IMG/VR virus record: IMGVR_UViG_3300025112_000078
Coordinates: 1-34,363 of that record
Reading direction: 5' to 3' (one strand)
DNA length: 34,363 bases
Origin: a virus
Shown here piece by piece: positions 26,395 through 33,459 of the stretch; position 1 is the stretch's first letter; every line of letters begins with the position of its first letter. Under the pieces are notes generated by a model. That model was not told where the DNA came from and did no database searches. It saw only the letters and a list, made by a program, of their open reading frames with translations. A program made the translations under genes and the position numbers.

Positions 26395-27373
26395 ATTATC
26401 ACCTCAGTTTATTAGAGACTATATTACTGAAAAGTTCAGCGATGTAGGCAAACTCTCTGCAAATGGCCGCGAATTCATTCTTGAGTCCATATTTGTCGAG
26501 AAGGACTGGAAACGGCATATGAGCATCAATATAGATAGTGGTCTGTGGCAGTGCTTTAAAACAGGGCGTACAGGCAATTTCACCAGCTTCTACGCTCATG
26601 TGGAGAATGTTCCTTATTTTAGGGCGCAACGGGACTTATTGATTAAAAACTTCGAATTTCTTGGAGAGGAGATTCCCGAATTAGACAGACCCACACAAGA
26701 ATACACTGAGCTAGATACATCAAAACTCAAACCTATCTCTATATCGTCAGCTTATAGCGAAGATAAGAATGTCCTTTTAGCTTGGAGCTTTTTATTTGGG
26801 AGAAAGCTATTTGATGAAACCTCAGAAGAAAAAGAACCTTTCTACCTGTGTATGCATGGGAAGTTTCACAACAGGATAATTATCCCTTTTCGTAAAGATG
26901 GGGTAGTTTATTACTACCAGGGTAGAACACTATTAGATGCTAGACCTAAGTACCTCAACCCCTCTACAGAGATAGCTCCAAAGCCCTCAGATATCCTATA
27001 TCCCTACGATGAAGAGGGCGATCTCCTAGTTGTCTGTGAGGGGCCTCTAGACGCTCTCTCGCTGCACTTGAGGGGTGTGAACGCTACATGTACCATAGGC
27101 TCCTCAATCAGCCCCACACAGGCTGAGATGCTGTCTACGTTCAAGGGAAGAATCATCATGGGGTTTGACAACGACGAAGCAGGGCAACGAGGAATTAACA
27201 AATTTGACAGACTAAGAAAAGAGAGAAGGATGGACACCTTTGAAGTTTGCTTTCCTCCTTCTGGGCACAAAGATTGGAATTCAGCCCATATTGCTAACTT
27301 TGATTTAGACTCTCACATTACTAAAAATAGTAAGTTATACGATTTTGAATATAAAATGAGATCTAGTTTATAG
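26387..27373 (+). CDS. DNA primase, DnaG/gp61-type with TOPRIM domain
   Basis: The C-terminal half of this 328-residue protein carries a TOPRIM fold: the acidic motif VVCEGPLDAL (E218) and MGFDNDEAGQRG with D261 and D263, which bind the catalytic metals. The region KFHNRIIIPFRKDGVVYYYQ, followed by GRTLLDARPKYLNP, near residues 160-200 is the usual DnaG-like N-terminal catalytic subdomain. T4 gp61 is 342 residues, so length fits. It would make RNA primers for lagging-strand replication, though no helicase partner of the gp41 type is in the window. The first 90 residues resemble a zinc-ribbon domain (SGLWQCFKTGRTGNFTSFYA) but only one cysteine (C56) is present, so zinc binding looks lost. The start lies in the palindrome shared with the divergent nuclease gene, without a clear ribosome binding site. 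Confidence 0.88.
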   Translation: MYILSPQFIRDYITEKFSDVGKLSANGREFILESIFVEKDWKRHMSINIDSGLWQCFKTGRTGNFTSFYAHVENVPYFRAQRDLLIKNFEFLGEEIPELDRPTQEYTELDTSKLKPISISSAYSEDKNVLLAWSFLFGRKLFDETSEEKEPFYLCMHGKFHNRIIIPFRKDGVVYYYQGRTLLDARPKYLNPSTEIAPKPSDILYPYDEEGDLLVVCEGPLDALSLHLRGVNATCTIGSSISPTQAEMLSTFKGRIIMGFDNDEAGQRGINKFDRLRKERRMDTFEVCFPPSGHKDWNSAHIANFDLDSHITKNSKLYDFEYKMRSSL

Positions 27374-28310
27374 TGAAGTAATAGGGAACTGTAATTACGG
27401 TTTCATTTAACAAGTTATATTTAGCTGTAACCCTATAAGTCCCCACAATACCTCCAAAACTAGCTACATTAGGATGAGTGGCTAAGGTAGTGGTATCAAA
27501 TCTCCACAAAATAGTATTATCAGAAGTAATATCCACAGTTGCCCTAGTATCCTCGTAGCTAACCACCGTAACATGAGCAGGCAAAGCTACGGACCCCTCA
27601 TTTACTTTTTGCACTTCAACCATAGCATTTGTAATTGCCGAATCCTTAAAGATATTTTTGATACTTTCATCAATATCCTTATTTGCTACCGTAATTTCAG
27701 TTGTAATTTTTAGATTTTCAATTGAACTTAAAGTGAGATGTTTATTAACTAAACGGTTACGGGAGGTAAATATTAACGGTTGAGTTATAGTAAAGAACGT
27801 ATCATTATATAAATGAAAATCATTAATTAAAGCTTGATAATCAGATCCTTCGTTAAATTTTACAGTCCAAATATCAATATAATCATTTACTGTCGAGGCT
27901 GAATTTATAATGTGAATGTTTGAGCCATTATACGAATAAAGTCCCCGCTGCTCCTGCGTTCCATCTAAGACACATACAAATTCTCCCTGTTTAACTCGAT
28001 AAACTCCACTTAAAGAACTTACATCTATAGGACTATAATTTGTAGGATTTAGTGATCCCCCAGGAGTAGGGTGACTAGAAACTCCAAACTGAGCTACAAT
28101 AAGACTAGAATCTATATCTGTCTTAATTAAATTATTATCCAGTACGCTATCGGGGGATGTATTATCAGCTTTCTTAAATACTGTTACTCCACTAATATCA
28201 TAAGGGTCGTAATATTCACCATCATTAATAAAAAATGCCCTAAGAGCCACCCTCTGGATAACTGTGGGTCTATTGTGTCGATCAACTATATCAAATCCGT
28301 TTAATTGCAT
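27363..28310 (-). CDS. Unknown beta-rich structural-type protein
   Basis: I do not recognise this 315-residue protein. It is beta-rich with a strand-turn pattern throughout (for example GVYRVKQGEFVCVLDGTQ) and ends with an Ig-like or jelly-roll-type strand set (VTVVSYEDTRATVDITSDNT, GTYRVTAKYNLLNETVITVP). Such proteins are often neck, head-completion or tail accessory proteins. It begins within the -1 frame extension of the gp26-like gene, with AGGAG 10 nt upstream of the ATG, so it is probably translated from the same message. Its last 11 nt overlap the convergent primase gene. A virion role is inference from strand and neighbours. Confidence 0.78.
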   Translation of the reverse strand: MQLNGFDIVDRHNRPTVIQRVALRAFFINDGEYYDPYDISGVTVFKKADNTSPDSVLDNNLIKTDIDSSLIVAQFGVSSHPTPGGSLNPTNYSPIDVSSLSGVYRVKQGEFVCVLDGTQEQRGLYSYNGSNIHIINSASTVNDYIDIWTVKFNEGSDYQALINDFHLYNDTFFTITQPLIFTSRNRLVNKHLTLSSIENLKITTEITVANKDIDESIKNIFKDSAITNAMVEVQKVNEGSVALPAHVTVVSYEDTRATVDITSDNTILWRFDTTTLATHPNVASFGGIVGTYRVTAKYNLLNETVITVPYYFTIN

Positions 28311-28476
28311 TTTCTTGTCGCTCCTGGTCTTCCCGTAAGAGGTTAAGGAATGTACTCCTTTCTGTTCTTGTCATACCTCGTACATCTAGGTATGAGAATC
28401 TTCCCCTATTCACTAATATATAGGCTTCTAATAGAAGAGAATCAATATCAATTGTCTCTTCTAGCTCGCGTCGAAA
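28291..28476 (-). CDS. -1 frame extension of the gp26-like chaperone (305-residue fusion)
   Basis: In the -1 frame an open reading frame of 60 new codons follows the gp26-like gene and stops with TGA at 28293-28291. It is preceded in its own frame by a stop (TGA upstream of TGC AAA TTT) and has no convincing ATG near its start, so it is not an independent gene. Shifted reading continues NFF with RRELEETIDIDSLLLEAYIL, then VNRGRFSYLDV. The region is charged and helical, like the T portion of other tail chaperones. The product would have 305 residues. It overlaps the next gene's start by about 20 nt. Existence as protein is unproven. Confidence 0.75.
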   Translation of the reverse strand, partial: FRRELEETIDIDSLLLEAYILVNRGRFSYLDVRGMTRTERSTFLNLLREDQERQENAIKRI

Positions 28477-28482
28477 AAATTT
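28432..28482 (-). promoter_or_regulatory. Candidate -1 programmed frameshift signal
   Basis: In the gp26-like frame, GCA AAT TTT TTC contains two overlapping heptamers of the X XXY YYZ type: A AAT TTT and T TTT TTC. After the second comes a 9-nt spacer (GACGCGAGC). Then a hairpin: TAGAAGAGA pairs perfectly with TCTCTTCTA (9 bp), and inside CAAT pairs with ATTG around the tetraloop TGAT, with an AT bulge. The stop TAG of the zero frame is the first three bases of the stem. All of this is read directly from the sequence. Confidence 0.8.
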
Positions 28483-29207
28483 GCATCAATGGGTAGATCA
28501 ACTACGGAGGCCTCCTTACAAGTATTGCATGCGAATTTAATTCTAGTTTCTATCCCAAAATTTGTTTTCATAGCGTTTAGAATGACTCTTGTATCTTTAA
28601 TTGGAAGTTTCTTTAAAACTTCCCCTACAACCGTTTTGTCTCTATGCCCATCAATTTCTACTACAAATCTCCATAATTGAGAATATGCTTCTTTAGGATC
28701 GGCAAATAATTTTTCATCTTTTACCCGTGGCAACGAAACTTTAGCTTCCTTATTTATAGAGGGAAGTGTAATAGTTACAGGATCCGTGAAATCTTCAGGA
28801 ACTGGGATAATTTTTAATTGAGATAGCTTAATGACTGTTGGATTTTCGGCTCTACAATGAGTACAGAGCAAGAGAACATTGTAATCGTCTCCATAGGATA
28901 TTTCTCTTAATTTCATTAACAAATACAATTTATCTATCGTCAATAATTGTGAAATATTTATATTTGTGGTACACTGTTGAAGAATTATATTAACAGGATC
29001 TTGATTTTTATTAGTTCCTAAAATATTTTTTTCATCTTCAAATGTCATAGGTCGAAGAGTAACTGGAGAAGAAGGATCTTCTAAGGTATATACCTTATTC
29101 TCAGACGGTAGATTTACTTCAACCGCAGCTTGAGAAGGTAAATCTGTCAATATCTCATCAACGATTTGTTGTTTTGCATCTACTTGACTAGGGGTGGGTT
29201 CTAACAT
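28461..29207 (-). CDS. Tail assembly chaperone / baseplate hub subunit, gp26-like
   Basis: This 248-residue protein matches the T4 baseplate protein family that includes gp26. Family features are LRPMTFEDEKNILGT near residue 51, LTIDKLYLLMKLREISYGDDYNV (residues 89-111; the helix and following turn), and two CxxC knuckles (C115-x2-C118 in LLLCTHCRAENP; C227-x2-C230 in FACNTCKEAS) that could bind zinc. Such proteins are thought to act as tape measure chaperones. A GGAGG site lies 7 nt upstream of the ATG. The gene ends in NFFDAS, where slippery heptamers and a hairpin suggest a -1 frameshift to a 305-residue product (separate entry). The tape measure lies further along the same strand, interrupted by the primase/nuclease patch. 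Confidence 0.88.
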   Translation of the reverse strand: MLEPTPSQVDAKQQIVDEILTDLPSQAAVEVNLPSENKVYTLEDPSSPVTLRPMTFEDEKNILGTNKNQDPVNIILQQCTTNINISQLLTIDKLYLLMKLREISYGDDYNVLLLCTHCRAENPTVIKLSQLKIIPVPEDFTDPVTITLPSINKEAKVSLPRVKDEKLFADPKEAYSQLWRFVVEIDGHRDKTVVGEVLKKLPIKDTRVILNAMKTNFGIETRIKFACNTCKEASVVDLPIDANFFDAS

Positions 29208-29238
29208 AAAATAACCTCCATTATTTTGGTTTGTATAC

Positions 29239-29244
29239 TATAAT
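29239..29244 (+). promoter_or_regulatory. Possible -10 box close to the helicase start
   Basis: TATAAT precedes the helicase ATG by only 6 nt (ATACTATAATAGTGTAATG). If used as a -10 element, transcription would begin near the start codon and give a leaderless message. There is no Shine-Dalgarno. In AT-rich DNA the match may be chance. Confidence 0.35.
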
Positions 29245-29250
29245 AGTGTA

Positions 29251-30621
29251 ATGAAAATTCATATAAATATAATAAATTCTAAGATTCAAACAGATAATCC
29301 AAAGATTTTAGAGGCTCTATATGAATTGTACTCCTTTAAGATTCCTGGATCGGAATATTCACTAGCTTACAAACGCAGGAATTGGGATGGAAAACGTCAC
29401 TTTATATCTAGAGTAGGAGTTTTTAAAACAGGATTATTAGATAGGGTAGTTAAGGATTTAAACAAAATTGAATGCACTCCTGAACTTGTGCATATGCCCA
29501 TCTTTCCCATCCACACCGCAAATAACTGGCAGATTCAAGATTTTAAATATTACGATTATCAAGAAGAACTGATCCTAAAGGGAATCAATCGTAAACGAGG
29601 GATTATTAAGTCCCCTACAGGTTCAGGAAAGACTCTCATCATGGCTGGGTTAGTTAAAGCTCTTGCTGGGCAAAAAATGGTAATTTTATTTAATGCTAAA
29701 CAATTACTAAAACAAACTTATGATTTTTTTACTAAAGACTGTCGCTTGGATAATATTGGGATATGCTTTGGGGAGGGCTATATTGACGGTGACATTATGT
29801 TGTGTACTGTCCAAAGCATTGAGCGGATCCTTGATACACACCTCCAAAAAACAAAAGTATTAATGGTTGACGAATGCCATGAGTTTGCAAATGGAAAAAC
29901 TACACTTGCTGCCATAAACTCATTTCCAAACGCAGAATATCGTATTGGATTTACAGCTACACCTCCTTCTGATAAGATACCTAAATATAACCTAGAGGGC
30001 GCATTTGGTCCTGTATGGGAAATAGTGAGCACCGCAGATTTAATTGATTCTGGAAAGCTGACTAAACCTATAATACAATTGGTTGAACGATCATATACAG
30101 CTAGTGGTGTGGATGAAGATATGCCCTACCCAGAGGTATATGATGAATATATCGTAAATAATGATTTACGAAACAAAGTAATTAGAGAGATTACAGATGA
30201 CATCAGAAAACGATTTAAGCGAGCCCGTATACTTATACTTACCAAATCACTTGATCATGGAAGAGCCCTGGAAAACTTACTTGGAGAATCATGCGAGTTT
30301 CTTGAAGGAGCTAACTCCATCGGAGACAGGTATAAGGCTATATCTAGATTCAGAGGATCTAGATCGGCTCGCATCCTCATTGGCACTAAAATCTTGCAAA
30401 CAGGGATCAACATCGAAGAAATCACACATTTCATTAACGCAAGAGGGATGAAATCCGAGATAGCAACACTTCAGGCATTAGGACGAGCCCTTAGGCGACA
30501 CGATTCCAAGGACAGAGTGTATGTCTATGATTTTCTAGATAAAGAAAAATATCTTAGAGATCACTCCTTAGCTCGCCAACGTCACTATAAAAAAGAAGGA
30601 CATGAGACAAAAATAATATGA
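29251..30621 (+). CDS. uvsW: SF2 DNA helicase, UvsW-like
   Basis: A 456-residue superfamily 2 helicase. N-terminal domain: residues 25-55 (LYSFKIPGSEYSLAYKRRNW, then DGKRHF) match the DNA-binding start of T4 UvsW, which has a closely similar FSF...WDG pattern. Motor motifs: Walker A SPTGSGKT (121-128), Walker B DECH (207-210), FTATPP (motif III region), and motif VI QALGRALRR (408-416). T4 UvsW (about 500 residues) unwinds branched structures (R-loops, Holliday junctions) and supports recombination-dependent replication. It starts at ATG without a Shine-Dalgarno, after a possible -10 box. It overlaps the next small gene by an ATGA junction and shares its strand with the primase. Confidence 0.94.
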   Translation: MKIHINIINSKIQTDNPKILEALYELYSFKIPGSEYSLAYKRRNWDGKRHFISRVGVFKTGLLDRVVKDLNKIECTPELVHMPIFPIHTANNWQIQDFKYYDYQEELILKGINRKRGIIKSPTGSGKTLIMAGLVKALAGQKMVILFNAKQLLKQTYDFFTKDCRLDNIGICFGEGYIDGDIMLCTVQSIERILDTHLQKTKVLMVDECHEFANGKTTLAAINSFPNAEYRIGFTATPPSDKIPKYNLEGAFGPVWEIVSTADLIDSGKLTKPIIQLVERSYTASGVDEDMPYPEVYDEYIVNNDLRNKVIREITDDIRKRFKRARILILTKSLDHGRALENLLGESCEFLEGANSIGDRYKAISRFRGSRSARILIGTKILQTGINIEEITHFINARGMKSEIATLQALGRALRRHDSKDRVYVYDFLDKEKYLRDHSLARQRHYKKEGHETKII

Positions 30622-30845
30622 GAACATCACATGATATAAGAAAAAAAGCTTCTGCATTATCCGAAGCCGATAAAAAAACTCTCCTAACTCTTATAGAAGA
30701 GTTAAAATTTGTTATAGATCATCCTCAACTAAATGAGGACATGCTTACAAAGCTCGGAAATATAAGTACCACAATTAATACTTTTAGAGAAAACTATATG
30801 TGGCGTATCCTTAGAGCAGCTAAACAAAATCACATGCTAGACTAG
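30618..30845 (+). CDS. Small helical protein in the UvsW.1 position
   Basis: The 75-residue product starts at ATGA overlapping the helicase stop. It is predicted to be all-helical (LSEADKKTLLTLIEELKFVI, LGNISTTINTFRENYMWRIL) and slightly basic. T4 has a small gene of similar size (uvsW.1, about 76 residues) directly after uvsW, and size, order and overlap agree. I cannot confirm sequence similarity, and its role is unknown. The last codons fall in the repeat that recurs beyond the tRNA. Confidence 0.65.
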   Translation: MRTSHDIRKKASALSEADKKTLLTLIEELKFVIDHPQLNEDMLTKLGNISTTINTFRENYMWRILRAAKQNHMLD

Positions 30846-30870
30846 CATGTAAAGACACATCCTTTCAGAA
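30826..30870. repeat. Left copy of a direct repeat flanking the tRNA
   Basis: The sequence AAAATCACATGCTAGACTAG, continuing CATGT, and ending with CCTTTCAG, recurs in imperfect form after the tRNA. Within it, ACATGCTAG-A-CTAGCATGT is a perfect 9-bp inverted repeat around one base (30832-30850). It includes the 3' end of the 75-residue gene and its stop. Over about 47 positions roughly three quarters match the right copy. Confidence 0.7.
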
Positions 30871-30945
30871 GCGGCTGTAGCTCAGTGGTAGAGCGCGACC
30901 TTGCCAAGGTCGATGTCGGGAGTTCAAATCTCCTCAGCCGCTCCA
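30871..30945 (+). tRNA. tRNA-Gly (anticodon GCC)
   Basis: A full cloverleaf is present: acceptor GCGGCTG pairs with CAGCCGC, the D-arm is GCTC/GAGC, and the anticodon stem CGACC/GGTCG holds the loop TTGCCAA with anticodon GCC. The T-arm is GGGAG/CTCCT around TTCAAAT. A T discriminator and an encoded CCA (30943-30945) follow. GCC decodes GGC and GGU glycine codons. Such tRNAs may supply translation of the many glycine-rich virion proteins; that is inference. Confidence 0.95.
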
Positions 30946-30990
30946 AAAATCACATGCTAAACTAGCACGTAGCTACGCACCTTTTCAGCA
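30942..30990. repeat. Right copy of the direct repeat flanking the tRNA
   Basis: CCAAAAATCACATGCTAAAC, continuing TAGCACGT, then CCTTTTCAGCA, matches the segment to the left of the tRNA with scattered changes. The palindrome has decayed in this copy (ACATGCTAA and CTAGCACGT). The tRNA's CCA end borders the repeat. Confidence 0.7.
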
Positions 30991-30991
30991 G

Positions 30992-31023
30992 TGGGCCACA
31001 ACGGGCCATTTCCATTTTTTTAT
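30992..31023 (+). terminator. Weak terminator-like hairpin with T tract
   Basis: TGGGCCACAACGGGCCA can fold as a short GC stem (GGCC/GGCC, six-base loop) and is followed by ATTTCC and then a run of seven Ts. It would end plus-strand transcripts of the helicase and tRNA before the convergent gene at 31026. The stem is only 4 bp and the T tract is offset. Confidence 0.35.
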
Positions 31024-31025
31024 TG

Positions 31026-31259
31026 TCATTGTTCTACCTCAGGTATAACTATTGCTGGGTTAGCTAATTTTAGCTTTAAACCCCAGTTCTCCATATCTCG
31101 TCTCGTCCATTGATCTTGTAATTTATCTGTTAACGTCTCTAACTTATAATTTATAGAGTTTAGCTCATTACTAATCCATAAAAGTCCTGTACAGATAATT
31201 ATTACCAAACCTAATGGCAGTAGAGTATCTTTATTTATAATTGTTTTCTTTTCTGTCAT
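31026..31259 (-). CDS. Small single-pass membrane protein
   Basis: This 77-residue protein has one membrane segment at about residues 11-30 (TLLPLGLVIIICTGLLWI), with basic residues before it. The remaining 47 residues are polar and partly coiled-coil-like (LNSINYKLETLTDKLQDQW, then TRRDMENWGLKLKLANP). Proteins of this shape are common in phage structural regions and are sometimes linked to lysis (holin or spanin type), but I see nothing that proves that. The start overlaps the fibre stop (TAATG) and it follows AAGG at normal spacing. Confidence 0.72.
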   Translation of the reverse strand: MTEKKTIINKDTLLPLGLVIIICTGLLWISNELNSINYKLETLTDKLQDQWTRRDMENWGLKLKLANPAIVIPEVEQ

Positions 31260-33031
31260 TAAGCTAACCTTTGTACGAATACTGTAGAACCTTGCATTAA
31301 TTGAGCATTGTCCCCCGATCCCGAATTGATGGTTACAGATAAGGGTTCAGTTGTCCTTGCAAAACCCACCCAAGTTCCTACAAGATTGTGAGGATCAGTT
31401 ACACTATGTACTCTAATATCAAACCTGTGAACTAGGGTTGAGCCTGTATAAAAGGACACAGTAATAGTTATGGCAGCACCCACCTCTGTAACCCCAACAA
31501 ATTCCACTTTATATACCCCATCTGCGCTAACAGCTAGTTCAGAATCTTCATTATTCCATAAATAATATCCATCTTCACCGCCCCGACCGACAGAGGAAAC
31601 TCCCTGAACCGCAGTCCCCGCCCCAAAACTAATTTCAGAAGTTCCTGCTGTCCCATCTCCTACAGCACTTAAGAAGCAGAAAGCTCCAGGAGGAGAGGGG
31701 CAACTTAGTGAATCTATAGTAGGTAATGCTCCTGTCATAGTAGCTACTGAATTTTGAGAAGAGACAACAAGAGTTTTATTTAGCGTAGGAGTTCCAGTTA
31801 CCGTAAGATCTCCCGTCATGTAAGTATCTCCACTTACTCCTAAATCACTTCCTATATTTGTATTTCCATCAAAAGTAGAAGTTTTATTTTTAGCAGAACT
31901 TAGATCAGCTTCAAATTCAACTCGCGTTATATTACTATCCGTTGTTACTACAGTAGGAGCCTCTAGTGGCTCCCCGCCCGAATTTTTAGGAACAATCGGC
32001 AATTTGGTCATAATAAATCTTGTATTAACATAATCATACAGAAATATATTATTACCTGTAATGTTCGCCTTAGTTTTATCGTCTCCAGGCCCGAATCCAG
32101 ATACATAAACAGAAGAAGGTTCATTATTAAAAATAACAGGTAGGAGAATTCCTCCACTCACTTCAGCAGCAGATACATCCAAACCGTAGTCCCCGTATCC
32201 CTTCAATAGAGGATACGAGTCTGCTGTATTTCCTAGAATAGATAATTCATCAGTAAGATCTGTTTTTATTCTAGTAGCCGAAAGTTGGGTACAATTTTTA
32301 ATTGACCTATCCCCCATATCAATATTGCCGCCCGCGCCTTCAGTTAGTACTAGACCTGATACAGTAAGCACATTCCCAGCAAGCGGCAGATCCAAGATTG
32401 CTGATGTTCCTCCCATAACCCCTACATTATCAGAGTTAACCCCTATACTTGCTGTATTAGCAGCTATATCAGTATCGTTAGCAGTAATATTAGTGGTATT
32501 AGTACCAATATTCGTATTTAAAGTAGCAGCACTAGCCTCCGCAGCACCAGGGAATAAATTCAAGGCTACAGCACTTGTATTTAAAGTAGCAGCACTAGCC
32601 TCAGCAAGCCCAGGGAATAAATTCAAGGCTACAGCACTTGTATTTAAAGTAGCAGCACTAGCCTCAGCAAGCCCAGGGAATAAATTTAGGGCACCCACAC
32701 TCGTATCAAGGGTTGCTATATTAGTTGCATTAGTAGCAATGTTACCCGACACTGTTGAAATAGCTGATGTCGCCCCTATATTTGCAGAGGCCCCTTGAGC
32801 ATATAAAGAAGCTCCTTGCCACAATCCAGAAATAGATCCAGGAACCGAGGCTGCTCCTCCTTCATCCCATTTAGCTGAAGAATCTACAACTTCTTGAATA
32901 GCACTCCGCACAGGAGTTGGAAAAATAGTACTAGGAGTTACATCTCCATCAGCTACGGAAAATTGAGCTATAGCTGAAGGATCTCCACTATCGGGGTCTG
33001 TTGAGACGTATACAGGAAGTTGTTCAACCAC
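31259..33031 (-). CDS. Tail-fibre-like protein with tandem repeats
   Basis: This 590-residue protein starts with GTG, supported by GGAGG six bases upstream and by the TAGTG overlap with the previous gene. Residues about 60-200 are helical repeats of the coiled-coil type seen in trimeric fibres (NIATNATNIATLD, NTTNITANDTDIAANTASIG). They include three copies of a 21-residue unit (LNTSAVALNLFPGLAEASAAT). A beta-rich shaft follows, then a C-terminal domain (about 455-590) with SLSCPSPPGAFCFLSAV, GVYKVEFVGV, and NLVGTWVGFARTTEPLSVTI. This resembles the compact jelly-roll heads (C1q/TNF-like) of fibre tips. Receptor binding is inferred. It is away from the baseplate operon, so a head or neck fibre is possible too. 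Confidence 0.78.
   Translation of the reverse strand: MVEQLPVYVSTDPDSGDPSAIAQFSVADGDVTPSTIFPTPVRSAIQEVVDSSAKWDEGGAASVPGSISGLWQGASLYAQGASANIGATSAISTVSGNIATNATNIATLDTSVGALNLFPGLAEASAATLNTSAVALNLFPGLAEASAATLNTSAVALNLFPGAAEASAATLNTNIGTNTTNITANDTDIAANTASIGVNSDNVGVMGGTSAILDLPLAGNVLTVSGLVLTEGAGGNIDMGDRSIKNCTQLSATRIKTDLTDELSILGNTADSYPLLKGYGDYGLDVSAAEVSGGILLPVIFNNEPSSVYVSGFGPGDDKTKANITGNNIFLYDYVNTRFIMTKLPIVPKNSGGEPLEAPTVVTTDSNITRVEFEADLSSAKNKTSTFDGNTNIGSDLGVSGDTYMTGDLTVTGTPTLNKTLVVSSQNSVATMTGALPTIDSLSCPSPPGAFCFLSAVGDGTAGTSEISFGAGTAVQGVSSVGRGGEDGYYLWNNEDSELAVSADGVYKVEFVGVTEVGAAITITVSFYTGSTLVHRFDIRVHSVTDPHNLVGTWVGFARTTEPLSVTINSGSGDNAQLMQGSTVFVQRLA
32514..32702. repeat. Three tandem copies of a 63-bp coding repeat
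   Basis: Copies begin at 32514, 32577 and 32640, each with GTATTTAAAGTAGCAGCACT and with a 63-bp period. They are nearly identical at the DNA level, including synonymous positions, and keep the reading frame of the fibre gene (21 residues each). Confidence 0.9.
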
Positions 33032-33459
33032 TACACACCTCCACTAAACCTAATAGAACCAGCACAGGTAGCAGCGGTGAAAGCTTCATTTACTGACTCA
33101 GAAACTCTTGCTTGCAATACACCACCTAAACCTCCCCCTGCAATATCAGAAGGAAGCCCACTCATAGCAGTAGCCAGGGTCAAAGTTGTAGTCAAATAAA
33201 TATTACACTCCAGATCATAAATTCGTATTCCCCATCGTGGAGTAGCTCCCCCACTGATCCTATTAAACATTAGTCTATAGGAATTTCCTTTAGCTCCTGC
33301 TAATGCACCTTTTAAATAAAATGTTATAGCTACATTTCCCGCACTTGCCCGAAAGCTTACGGAAGCATTTCTGGGAGATGGCTTTCTTCTTCCACTGGAT
33401 TTAGATTCTCCAATATAGGGAGTTATTTGCCCATAAGGAGAAAAACTAATTCTAGACAT
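33031..33459 (-). CDS. Unknown small virion-type protein
   Basis: I do not recognise this 142-residue protein. The first 30 residues are basic and Ser-rich (ESKSSGRRKPSPRNASV). The rest is beta-rich (VAITFYLKGALAGAKGNSYR; WGIRIYDLECNIYLTTTLTL), with small residues predominating. There is no signal sequence. It is flanked by the fibre and another small virion-type protein; starts and stops overlap or abut. AAGGAA at 7 nt supports the start. A structural role is inference from neighbours. Confidence 0.75.
   Translation of the reverse strand: MSRISFSPYGQITPYIGESKSSGRRKPSPRNASVSFRASAGNVAITFYLKGALAGAKGNSYRLMFNRISGGATPRWGIRIYDLECNIYLTTTLTLATAMSGLPSDIAGGGLGGVLQARVSESVNEAFTAATCAGSIRFSGGV

Noticed and set aside
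28291-28413. Independent small gene starting at an internal GTG or ATG in the frame after the gp26-like gene.
   Set aside because: No ribosome binding site precedes these codons and the open frame extends back to the slippery site; frameshifting explains it better.
28751-28758. T4-late-promoter-like TATAAATA on the minus strand (also near 3279, 21950 and 31232).
   Set aside because: All matches fall inside genes without consistent distance to starts; such octamers are expected by chance in AT-rich DNA.
32325-32798. Plus-strand ORF of 157 codons with repeated AALASA motifs.
   Set aside because: It mirrors the tandem repeat of the fibre gene on the other strand; the repeats keep both strands open.
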